In this document: piece by piece, positions 55,830-64,000 of the stretch
How positions within the stretch are numbered: the first letter of the stretch is position 1
Layout: each line of letters begins with the position of its first letter
NCBI GenBank assembly: GCA_016722445.1
Contig: JADKIZ010000009.1
Span: 62,001 to 126,000 of the forward strand
Origin: Flavobacteriales bacterium
GTDB taxonomy: Bacteria > Bacteroidota > Bacteroidia > Flavobacteriales_D > Sanyastnellaceae
DNA length: 64,000 nt
Direction of reading: 5' to 3'
Notes under the pieces: generated by a model
What the model was told of the DNA's origin: nothing
Seen by the model: only the letters and a program-made list of their open reading frames with translations
The model's database searches: none
Translations under genes and position numbers: made by a program

Positions 55830-56572
55830 TGACAGACCCGATTGTCAGTATTGTCATTCCCGTCTATAACGCAGCAAAAACAATCGAAGCTGCGCTCACC
55901 AGCGTGCTCACACAGACTTACCCTTCTCTCGAGATCATTGTCGTTGATGGATTATCTACAGATGATACTCAAAAAATCCTACAACAATATTCTTCCAAGA
56001 TTAATCATCTCATCAGTGAAAAGGATCACGGTGTCTACGACGCGATGAACAAAGGAATTGCCGTTGCCAAGGGTGAGTGGATTTATTTGATGGGAGGTGA
56101 TGATCAACTGGCAGCTAATGACGTCGTTGAAAAAATCATGGCATTGGTCGACCCGAATACAAAACTTCTCTTCGGCAAAGTGGAGAACGTGAATAGAGCA
56201 CATCGTCTCGTTCCGGCAATTCATGTCAGCAAATTCGATGGCGACATCTGTTTGCGCAACACCCTTCACCAACAATCTGTATTCTACCATAGATCACTGT
56301 TCCATCAACGCAAATTCAATCCCGAATATAAAATTCTCGCTGATTACGACTTTCACCTTACGCTTTTCGAAGATAAAATTGAAGGACATTTTGCGGATGT
56401 ACTCATCGCGAAGTGTCAGGCCGGAGGACTTTCAAAAAACTTCACATGGGCGTTGTATGGTGAAGAAATCAGGATGAAGCGTACACATGTCAAAAGACAA
56501 GGTATGATGTTCAGATTGCTTTATATCCCAACTGTGATTGCCAAGTTTTTGAGAAAAAAAATATCAGGTTGA
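55829..56572 (+). CDS. Glycosyltransferase family 2
   Basis: GT-A fold transferase of 247 residues. The opening VSIVIPVYNAAKTIEAALTS and EIIVVDGLSTDDT are the nucleotide-sugar motifs of the GT2 WcaA/colanic-type group. EKDHGVYDAMNKGIAVAKGE and LMGGDDQL (the DxD-type position) follow. No transmembrane segment is evident. It overlaps ftsE by 1 nt (TGATG), so it is translationally coupled. A role in surface glycan assembly is likely; donor and acceptor are unknown. Confidence 0.92.
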   Translation: MTDPIVSIVIPVYNAAKTIEAALTSVLTQTYPSLEIIVVDGLSTDDTQKILQQYSSKINHLISEKDHGVYDAMNKGIAVAKGEWIYLMGGDDQLAANDVVEKIMALVDPNTKLLFGKVENVNRAHRLVPAIHVSKFDGDICLRNTLHQQSVFYHRSLFHQRKFNPEYKILADYDFHLTLFEDKIEGHFADVLIAKCQAGGLSKNFTWALYGEEIRMKRTHVKRQGMMFRLLYIPTVIAKFLRKKISG

Positions 56573-56584
56573 AATCAATCGGAT

Positions 56585-57702
56585 CTATAAGTTCCCATAG
56601 ATCACCTGAAGCACTTTCGCTTCATTCTCCCAATTCAATTCTTCTCTTGCTAAAAGACAATTCCTTTTCCACTTTGCATAATCCTCATGATACAATGCGC
56701 GATGAATATCATCGGCGAGAATTTTAGGTTCGTAGGAAGATGCAATGACACCTACGCCATAATTCGCTACGATTCTCCGAAGTTCCGGTAGGTCGGAAAC
56801 CAAAACAGGCGTGCCCGAATGTATATAGTCGAATAATTTATTCGGTAAAGACAAGGTGTAGTTGAGATGAAGTGGCTTATCCAATGAAAGCCCAAGATCT
56901 GCTGCCATGGTGAACTGACGCAATTCGCCAAAAGGCATTTTTCCCATGATGCGAACCTTGTCCACAAGATTCAATTCGACCACCATTTTTTTCAAAGTAT
57001 CCATTGCGCGACCTGATCCGATGATCAACAATAAAACACCTTGCAAATACTGCATGGACTGAATCAACTCTTCACCTCCCCGATCCGGATCGATGTATGC
57101 GCCTTGTAGAATAATGATTTTTTGATGCTCAGGCAAACCAAGATCATGTCTTGATTTTGGTTGAATCTCCGATTGCAATTTGGGAATGTTGCGCACCACT
57201 TTCACATTAACATGATAAAGATCTCTGTAGATCTGCGCAATGCTTTCATTGACGGTGTAAACATGTTTTAATTTCGGAAAATGAATCGCTCGATACCGAG
57301 CCATACGCGTTTCTGAAACATCCTTCCGGTGAGTCCTTCCGCTTCTGTAAAATATTCGTGGCTGTCATAAACCACATCGATATTTTTTAATCTCGAAATC
57401 AAAAAAGCTGGAAGCAAAGTATCCAAATCGTTGGCGAGGATGACATCTGTTTTTTTAAATAGAAGAAAAAAGAACAAACGAATATTCAATGCTGCGTAAA
57501 AAAATGCGCCCTTTTGAAACCAAAGATTAAATCGTTTGGTGGCATAAGGCCTTTCAAATGGCTGACTACCCCGCATCATTCTTCCGACCAACAACACTTG
57601 ATAATTCATCGACTTCAACGATTCGCACACCTTGGCTACACGCTGGTCAAATTGTAGGTCATTGCTGACCAGAACAGTGATATGTTTTTGACCGAAGGGC
57701 AT
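56585..57702 (-). CDS. Glycosyltransferase family 4-like (frameshifted)
   Basis: GT-B fold transferase. The N-terminal half, ITVLVSNDLQFDQRVAKVCE and LANDLDTLLPAFLIS then YDSHEYFTEAEGL, resembles the Glyco_transf_4 acceptor domain. The C-terminal half has IILQGAYIDPDRGGEELIQ and the donor-site block LSLPNKLFDYIHSGTPVLVS. The frames meet at a CC pair (plus-strand GG at 57276-57277). Adding one C gives GIERFIFPKLKHVYTVNESI and about 372 residues. It starts 6 nt after the exonuclease gene. Specificity unknown. Confidence 0.87.
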
Positions 57703-57708
57703 TTTCGC

Positions 57709-58539
57709 TTAAACCTGACGCAAACTTTCTTTGATTTCCTTTAGTACTTTTTTTGTGTACAGTGGAAAATCCGCATTCATCATCCATGAAAAATATCCGC
57801 TATCACGTTGCAGAACTTCTTCCACAGTCATGTTTTTGTATTTACCAAAATTGAACATCGGCTGATCCTTTTCATTGAAAACGATGTGACCAGCAAAATC
57901 AGCTTTCTTTTTCCTTTCACTCAATTTGTGAATGGCCTCCATGTTATTCACCACTGGTTTATACAAATTTCCTTTGCCATCATCCACTTCCACATCCTTG
58001 TAGCGATCGAGCATTGCCTCAAAAACTTCCAAAGTGGCGAGAGCATCAGGCAAAGCTTCATGTGCATCATCGAGGCTTTTGTTACAATAAAATTTGTATG
58101 CAGCTTTCAAAGTCCTTTGTTCCATCAAGTGAAAAACCACCTGAACATCCACCAGGCTGCGACCTTCTACACTAAAGTCAATTCCAGCGCGAAGAAATTC
58201 TTCGGCGAGTAAGGGGATGTCAAAACGATTTGAATTGAAACCACCCAGATCACAATCAAAAAGAAATTTAAAAAGCTTCGGAGCCAATTCTTCGAAACGA
58301 GGCGCATTTTTTACATCATCATCATAGACACCGTGTACAAGCGATGCTTCCAATGGTATCGGCACGCCGGGATTCACCAGTACCCTGTTTTCTTTACCGG
58401 GTGTTGATGGCAATGTTGTCACTTGACCATCCGGTGAAATTTTCACGATCGCGATTTCCACGATTCTGTCCTTCCCAATGTCAGTTCCAGTCGTCTCCAG
58501 ATCGAAGAAAGCGATGGGGCGTTTTAAGTTCAATTTCAT
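57709..58539 (-). CDS. DEDDh 3'-5' exonuclease (DNA polymerase III epsilon-like)
   Basis: Nuclease of 276 residues. The DEDDh site is visible: AFFDLETTGTD (Exo I, Asp and Glu), GFNSNRFDIPLLAEEFLR (Exo II Asp), and DDAHEALPDALATLE (Exo III His and Asp). The last 60 residues, FNFGKYKNMTVEEVLQRDSG then YFSWMMNADF, match a small domain often found at the end of exonuclease-X-like proteins. It is a stand-alone exonuclease, not the pol III subunit proper, so DNA repair or processing is inferred. ATG 58539 gives the family start; an in-frame extension to 58623 is rejected. The GT4 gene follows by 6 nt. Confidence 0.9.
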   Translation of the reverse strand: MKLNLKRPIAFFDLETTGTDIGKDRIVEIAIVKISPDGQVTTLPSTPGKENRVLVNPGVPIPLEASLVHGVYDDDVKNAPRFEELAPKLFKFLFDCDLGGFNSNRFDIPLLAEEFLRAGIDFSVEGRSLVDVQVVFHLMEQRTLKAAYKFYCNKSLDDAHEALPDALATLEVFEAMLDRYKDVEVDDGKGNLYKPVVNNMEAIHKLSERKKKADFAGHIVFNEKDQPMFNFGKYKNMTVEEVLQRDSGYFSWMMNADFPLYTKKVLKEIKESLRQV

Positions 58540-58624
58540 TTTTTTCGTTTCGTTAAAATAAATCAAAGAAAGGTTGCGTTCACCTATCACAGAGTAGCGG
58601 TCCCTCAGGGACCAGGGTAGCAAA

Positions 58625-58658
58625 AGAAACCCCCGGACGGGAGTGTCCGAGGGGTTTC
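58625..58658 (-). terminator. Terminator after the PD40 protein gene
   Basis: A GC-rich stem (AGAAACCCC and GGAC arms) lying 34 nt past the stop at 58692. Confidence 0.75.
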
Positions 58659-58691
58659 TCTTTTATGGTAGATTGTTTTAATACAAATGAT

Positions 58692-60877
58692 TTATCCCTG
58701 AACCCTTACCTTGATGTATTGGAATTGTTCATAGATGAGTCGATTCTTCTTCGCGTCATTGGCATAGTCTTTACCCTGCACCAACTTGGTAGGAGTGCCA
58801 AAGGTGTAGTCTTTTCCTTCCACTCTTTTGTATTTGGCCAATTCATCTCTGATCTGATCATGAGCGGTAGCATTTCTGTTATCCACCAATTCCTCATTGG
58901 ATTTGAATCGTGTTGAAGGCACCTTAGAAGCAGAAGCTTCAACAGTGATCACAGGTTTTTTACCCGATTTGATGATCGCATCTACGTCGCGGATGAAGAG
59001 CGCAAACTCAGGTTCTGTAACACCGAAGTTGTGGAAGTCATACACAAAATAACGGCTGTACTGAGCAAAACCCTTTTCAGGAATGAACTGACGATTGATC
59101 GGGTCTTTCGAGTCGAATTTGAATTCTTTGACTTCGAGTGACTCACCAGGAGGTGTAACCTCGATGGCCGGTTCTTCAATCTTCGCAGGCTCTTCAACTT
59201 TTTCCGCTACAGGCTCCTGTTTAGGAGTTTCTTTCGGAGCAACAGGTGACATCGTTACGGGAACGAGGAATACCTCGCGTTCGATTTCCTGGAAGGCACT
59301 TTCACAAGGCACGTTGATATCATCATCCTTGATCATTTCCTTTCCTTTGTAATACTCGATGTGGTAAGAAGTACAAGGATTCAGAATGGCGAGATAACCA
59401 CCATCGCGTTTACGAGGCGGTATTCTGACACTTCATTGTTTTTGTTATTGGTCACAAGGATTCGCAGATCATCTGGAAGCTCTTCACCTTCTGCAGAAAT
59501 GATGAATCCTTTCAACACTGCCAATTGTGTTTCATTGGTGATGTCTGGCATATCAACCAGATAAATGTCTTTCATACCATAACCACCAGATTGTGCAGAA
59601 GAATAGTAAGCACGGCGACCATCGGCCATCGGTACAAAGAAGACATCGTCGTCTACAGTGCAAAGCGGATAACCCATACTTACAGGTGCACCCCATTCTC
59701 CATCTTCACCGAGTTTAGAATAGAAAATATCAAAGCCACCCATTGAGTTATGGCCTTTGGATGCGAAGTACAAGGTTTTACCATCAGCAGTAAGGAATGG
59801 AGCATCTTCATCGAAAATGGTATTCACTTGCGTACCGATGTTCAGAGAGCGGCTCCATTCGCCATTAGGAAGTTTCACGCATTTGTAAATGTCGCGTTTG
59901 CCAATACCACCTTCGCGATCACTCACGAAGAAGAGTGTATTGCCATCAGCAGAAACAGTAGCGTGTGTTTCCCAAGCTTGTGTATTGATATCAGAACCAA
60001 GAAGGCTAGGTTCACTCCAAGTTTCCCCGATGAGCGCACTTTCGAGCAATTGACCATCACCGAAATTATCACGATAAACAAAAAGGGTTTGACCATCCGG
60101 TGATACGCTGATTGTCGCATCGTGTTGGTCCGTATTGATACCCGTCAAAAATTCAGGGGCAGTCCAAACACCTTCTTCATTTTTGAATGAAACATAGATG
60201 TCTTCTTTAAACTCACCGGTGTCAAAGTCAACGAGGTTAGAGTTACTGGAGTCAGGACGCAAAGCGCGGGTTGTAAAGAACAAGGTACTTTCATCTAACG
60301 AAAGCACAGGGCTATATTCATTGTCGGTTTTATTGATGACAGGTCCAACATTCGTAATGAGATAATTTCTCGGATTAGCCATTTGAGTTTTTGCCTCAAT
60401 GCACATATCTTTCTCATGTTGTGCATCTGCGTACATCAAGTGTTTTTTACCCAATGATTTTTGCAGCTTTTCATAACTTTCAATGGCGGCATCAATCTGA
60501 CCATTCAAAGCTTGCGCTCTGCCCAAATAGAACAGCGATTTCAGCGGTGCTTTCTTTTCACTTGGATCGTATTCATCGTAATTTTTGCTATACTTCTTGG
60601 CAGAAGCTGCTTCCAGATACTGGAGTGCTTCTTTTTTAGAGTTAGCCGTTTGAAGATAGCAGTATCCGATTTTATAATTCACATTCATGTTATTCGGATC
60701 TTGCTCTAGAATTTCTTTCCAGGCATTGATACTCTGCGTCCACAGACGCTCTTCCATAAGTCTGTTTGCTTCAACGAATTTCGCACTGTAGTCGAATCGA
60801 GGAGGATTCACTACTGTAGCGTTCATGTTGAACAACAAACTGAGTAGGATCAAGAATGTTATTGAATAGCTCTTCAT
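58692..60877 (-). CDS. TPR-PD40 protein with degenerate OmpA-like end (frameshifted)
   Basis: Predicted periplasmic or outer-membrane-associated protein of about 728 residues. A signal peptide (ITFLILLSLLFNMNA) precedes TPR-like repeats (SINAWKEILEQDPNNMNVNY), then WD40-like PD40 blades such as SVSPDGQTLFVYRDNFGDGQ, SADGNTLFFVSDREGGIGKRD and LTADGKTLYFASKGHNSMGG. After a carboxypeptidase-regulatory-like part comes a Pro/Glu-rich linker and a C-terminal OmpA-like domain (DAIIKSGKKPVITVEASASK). Frames meet at a CC pair (plus-strand GG at 59416-59417). Adding one C gives EYRPRKRDGGYLAILNP. The family is common in Bacteroidota; a link to gliding or T9SS is not proven. Confidence 0.85.
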
Positions 60878-60955
60878 GTTGGTATAGTCAAATTGTCCGT
60901 GTTAAGCGTGCCCGAATATAATAAGATCGGGCATTGCCTCCGTTTTATGGTTAGC

Positions 60956-62302
60956 TTAAATTTCCCGGTTGATGTCCCAGTTTTCCAGATAGTCGGCCAC
61001 CCGGCGCACGAATTGCCCGCCCAGAGCGCCATCCACGACGCGGTGGTCGTAACTGTGACTCAGGAACATCATATGTCTGATGCCGATAAAATCACCCGAA
61101 GGGGTCTCAATCACCGCAGGTTTTTTGCGCACCGCGCCCACTGCCATGATAGCGACTTGAGGCTGGTTGATGATAGGCGTACCCATCACATTTCCAAAAG
61201 ACCCAACGTTGGTGATGGTGTAAGTACCACCACTGATCTCATCCGGTGTGAGTTTGTTGTTGCGAGCGCGCTCTGCGAGATCATTCACCTTTTTCGCGAT
61301 ACCCACGAGATTTAGTGTATCGGCATTTTTGATGACAGGTACAATCAAGTTACCTGAAGGCAGGGCGGTAGCCATACCCATATTGACTTCACCACGTTTG
61401 ATGATTTTATCACCATCCACCGAAATATTGATCATTGGAAAATCTTTGATCGCTTTCACAATGGCTTCGATAAAAATCGGTGTAAACGTGAGTTTGGTTT
61501 TTTCTTTTAGTTCGAATTGTTTCTTCACCCTTTCGCGCCAAAGCACGATGTTGGTCACGTCTGCTTCAACATAAGAAGTGACGTGTGGAGAAGTGCTTTT
61601 GCTCATCACCATGTGATCAGCGATGAGTTTTCTCATGCGATCCATTTCGATGATTTCATCATTAGGACCAATGGAAATGGCCATTTTAGGTTTTGGTGGG
61701 GCAGCAACAGATTCTGCCTTTTTCTCCGTTTGACCGTTAGATGAAGCGCTAACCTGAACAGATGCGGGGGCAGCGATAGGTGCTTTCGATCTGTTTTCTA
61801 CATAACCCAAAATATCTTGTTTGGTCACTCTACCGCCGGAACCAGTCCCAGCGATCTTTTCCAATTCAGCATTATCGATTCCTTCTGCTTTCGCAATGTT
61901 TCTCACCAATGGAGAATAGAATCGACCACCGTCGCCCGATTTGATCACCACCTCTGCCACTGGAGAAGCCATTGTTGCAGCTTCCACATGAGTAACGGCA
62001 GCTTCAGCCTTCACAGCAGCAGGAGCTGCAGCCGGTTGTGCAGGAGCAGCAGATGCTCCACTACCAACAGCGATAATGGCAATGGGTTGTCCAACCTGAA
62101 CAACATCATTTTCTTTTACAAGGCATTTTACGAGAATACCATCATCTGGAGATGGCACTTCGCTATCCACTTTATCGGTAGCGATCTCAATGAGAGGCTC
62201 ATCAGCTTTCACTGCATCACCTTCTTTTTTGATCCATTTGATGATGGTTGCTTCCGCAACGCTTTCACCCATTTTGGGTAGGAGGAGTTCAATCTGGGAC
62301 AT
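60956..62302 (-). CDS. 2-oxo acid dehydrogenase E2 dihydrolipoyl acyltransferase
   Basis: E2 core of a 2-oxoacid dehydrogenase complex, 448 residues. The lipoyl domain is LPKMGESVAEATIIKWIKKE and IATDKVDSEVP with the lipoylated Lys in TDKVD. A Pro/Ala-rich linker leads to the E1/E3-binding domain YSPLVRNIAKAEGIDNAELE, a second linker, and the catalytic domain ending in SYDHRVVDGALGGQFVRR with the active-site His and Asp. The LPKMGESVAEATI start is usual for Bacteroidota branched-chain/pyruvate-type E2; the exact substrate is unclear. The E1 and E3 genes are not adjacent. ATG 62302 is chosen over 62350, whose extra residues are unrelated. Confidence 0.93.
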   Translation of the reverse strand: MSQIELLLPKMGESVAEATIIKWIKKEGDAVKADEPLIEIATDKVDSEVPSPDDGILVKCLVKENDVVQVGQPIAIIAVGSGASAAPAQPAAAPAAVKAEAAVTHVEAATMASPVAEVVIKSGDGGRFYSPLVRNIAKAEGIDNAELEKIAGTGSGGRVTKQDILGYVENRSKAPIAAPASVQVSASSNGQTEKKAESVAAPPKPKMAISIGPNDEIIEMDRMRKLIADHMVMSKSTSPHVTSYVEADVTNIVLWRERVKKQFELKEKTKLTFTPIFIEAIVKAIKDFPMINISVDGDKIIKRGEVNMGMATALPSGNLIVPVIKNADTLNLVGIAKKVNDLAERARNNKLTPDEISGGTYTITNVGSFGNVMGTPIINQPQVAIMAVGAVRKKPAVIETPSGDFIGIRHMMFLSHSYDHRVVDGALGGQFVRRVADYLENWDINREI

Positions 62303-62429
62303 TGACAGACGGATTCTTTTATTCAGGCGCAAATGTAGCGCGCCAACCACGAATCACCGCGGTTTGGCGCCCCACATTTTTCACCTTCAAAAACGATAAA
62401 ATCTAACTGAAAATCAACACATAGCAAGT

Positions 62430-64000
62430 TTACCGAACCAGAACTTTCAACACCTGTGGATGATCCGTGATGATCTGCAAGTAATAAACCCCGGAAGCGC
62501 AATCCAAAAGAACATTGCCCAACCGCTCATTCACAGTCGATAAAGTGCCATTCAAAGTTTCGATGTTTTTACCATCACTGGAGAGGATGATTACTGAAAT
62601 CATTTCATCGTTGTGGAATACACCACTCACAGAAATAACAGCCGTTTCATCCACCGGATTCGGATAAATACTAAACTGCGTTGAAATGTCATTGCTCAAA
62701 GCAATCGAATTTCCCTGATGATACAACTCACCTGTTCCGGAAATCTGATTTTCGGTTATCAAATCCCCTTCTACATCCAAAACACCATTCAAATACAAAT
62801 GACTTCCGGTTTCCAACATCAAGTCACCAATTGAAGCGTTCGCTTCAAGAGCAGGTTGCGGAAAAGCATTGGATGGAATGATCACTTTACCACCTTCCAC
62901 TGGAACCATACCCTCTTCCCAGTTGTTCGGTTCGAACCATTCAGAGGTTCCGCCATTACCAGACCAGATATGAGAGATTTGATTTGCTGGCGTACTGCTC
63001 GTGCTGATGATGGATGCCGGGGCTGTATATGTCACATTCACCCAACATTTTTGAGTTGGATTGGAAGAGACCGCATTCCTCACTTTCAGCGTTATCCAAC
63101 CAGTAAAGTTTGGCGTATACGTTCCAGTAAGATTACCAGTGCCAGTTTTGGATGACAACAATGTTCCGGCATTATTATAAAGTCCGATATACAAGCTTTT
63201 TGCAGCATTCTCAGGATACAATATATAGGTGACCGATTTACCCGATTCCACATAAATTTTGCCTGCCGTTCTAAAGTTTGTTGATCCATTCGGAATTGCG
63301 CCACCTTGACCCAACGAATTTGCGTGGCTATCACCGAGATCATTGGCCATTTCCCATTCCTGGGTTGTAGTCACAGCACGCGGAGGATTGTAAACGAAAC
63401 CATCTTTACCCACAGGAGCCCAAACACTATAACCATGTCTTCCGGCAGTATTAAGTGCCGGGTTTACAGGTGGAGTATTGATTGGCGCCCATCCATTTGC
63501 ATCGACTGTAACTGTTGATGAACCATTTGCTCCGGAGTAATCTTTCAAAATGGTGCCAGGTGCGAACGATGTATAAATCCATTGGTTCTGCCAATTGCTC
63601 CAACTATCTGTGATACCAATAATCGCTTTGCCTGCACGTGAAATGATGAGATAATCTTCACTCGCATGAGGAACCTGATAAGCACCAGATTTGAAATCCA
63701 AAGCCTGGTGACACCAGATCAAGTTCAACAAATCTTCGCGAATAGGTAAACTTACAGAAGACTTTGGATCGTGATTGTATCTGTTGCCATTGTATCCGAT
63801 ATCAAACATGTCTTCAAAAAAGATTTGAGGATTGCCGTCCATAGCCATCATCACAGCATAAGCAGTTGTCATGCGCGGTTCATTCGGTTCAATGTGAGGC
63901 GACAATTCAGAAGACGAATTCCATCCGGTGTAATTGCCCGAAGCGTTTACAGTTGGTCTGAAGGTATCGTGATTGTTGACGAAAGGAACAGTGCGATGAA
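62430..64000 (-). CDS. Secreted GH13 alpha-amylase with T9SS sorting domain, partial
   Basis: The C-terminal ~523 residues of a secreted glycoside hydrolase running off the right edge. RTVPFVNNHDTFRP matches GH13 conserved region IV with the transition-state His and Asp. EPRMTTAYAVMMAMDGNPQI and FFEDMFDI are typical of the end of the alpha-amylase barrel. A beta-rich C-domain, a further beta-sandwich (TAGKIYVESGKSVTYIL) and a last ~85-residue T9SS type A domain from FSIYPNPVDETAVISV follow. The signal peptide and regions I-III lie outside the window. Predicted to degrade starch or glycogen outside the cell. Confidence 0.9.
   Translation of the reverse strand, partial: HRTVPFVNNHDTFRPTVNASGNYTGWNSSSELSPHIEPNEPRMTTAYAVMMAMDGNPQIFFEDMFDIGYNGNRYNHDPKSSVSLPIREDLLNLIWCHQALDFKSGAYQVPHASEDYLIISRAGKAIIGITDSWSNWQNQWIYTSFAPGTILKDYSGANGSSTVTVDANGWAPINTPPVNPALNTAGRHGYSVWAPVGKDGFVYNPPRAVTTTQEWEMANDLGDSHANSLGQGGAIPNGSTNFRTAGKIYVESGKSVTYILYPENAAKSLYIGLYNNAGTLLSSKTGTGNLTGTYTPNFTGWITLKVRNAVSSNPTQKCWVNVTYTAPASIISTSSTPANQISHIWSGNGGTSEWFEPNNWEEGMVPVEGGKVIIPSNAFPQPALEANASIGDLMLETGSHLYLNGVLDVEGDLITENQISGTGELYHQGNSIALSNDISTQFSIYPNPVDETAVISVSGVFHNDEMISVIILSSDGKNIETLNGTLSTVNERLGNVLLDCASGVYYLQIITDHPQVLKVLVR

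Overview
The window looks like chromosomal DNA of a Bacteroidota bacterium, probably of the Flavobacteriales type. The evidence is: several secreted proteins ending in type IX secretion (T9SS) sorting domains with YPNP-type motifs; a PD40/OmpA-like repeat protein; a patatin fused to a BamA-like barrel; a Bacteroidota-style 2-oxoacid dehydrogenase E2; MenG; lpxD and a heptose kinase (an LPS-bearing outer membrane); and AT-leaning intergenic DNA with TAATTCA heptamer arrays. I see no rRNA, CRISPR array, prophage or plasmid genes.

Layout. 1-8.6 kb: start of dnaK, a BtuF-like binding protein, a patatin/outer-membrane fusion, then a surface-polysaccharide set (sugar oxidoreductase, flippase, FemAB-like transferase) and a TPR protein. 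8.7-14.3 kb: an Lhr-type helicase convergent with gpmI, which follows a histidine kinase; then a small secreted protein. 14.5-22.7 kb, all minus strand: methyltransferase, lpxD, CotH kinase, aroA, menG, rfaE1 and an aminotransferase, several with overlapping or abutting frames. 22.9-27.5 kb: a tightly overlapping run (CvfB-like protein, polysaccharide deacetylase, methyltransferase, MBOAT acyltransferase) suggesting exopolysaccharide decoration. 27.7-32.3 kb, plus strand: a putative Cys/Lys mini-protein, an APC permease, a GT-C-like membrane protein and an alpha/beta hydrolase. 32.4-49.3 kb: an accessory stretch with a cyanophycinase-like peptidase, abutting IS4 and IS3 elements, repeated 3'-flanking sequences, a repeat-rich adhesin-like T9SS protein, clpB, and two tandem ~1013-residue T9SS paralogs. 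49.3-64 kb: shikimate kinase, a phosphoribosyltransferase, a TPMT-like methyltransferase, an RlmD-like enzyme, a DASS transporter, three tRNAs (Ser, Pro, Arg) plus a tRNA-Pro-like fragment, ftsE with a glycosyltransferase, an exonuclease with a second glycosyltransferase, a PD40 protein, an E2 acyltransferase, and the end of a secreted alpha-amylase.

The most general observation is about data quality. At least nine otherwise convincing genes are broken by small indels that fall in mononucleotide runs, and two more breaks are single in-frame stops. Undoing the indel restores conserved motifs and family-typical lengths, for example 1012 residues against 1013 in the neighbouring paralog. This pattern fits homopolymer consensus errors better than gene decay, although decay cannot be excluded from sequence alone. 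Such genes are entered as one CDS each, with the break described.

The least familiar structure is a direct repeat of about 44 identical bases downstream of two T9SS genes, 4.6 kb apart. Each copy sits with a hairpin and a TAATTCA array. In one copy it reads as a 20-codon ORF starting 14 nt after the large gene. A third, partial copy keeps a 9-codon ORF. The unit flanks the IS pair and is worth comparing across related genomes.
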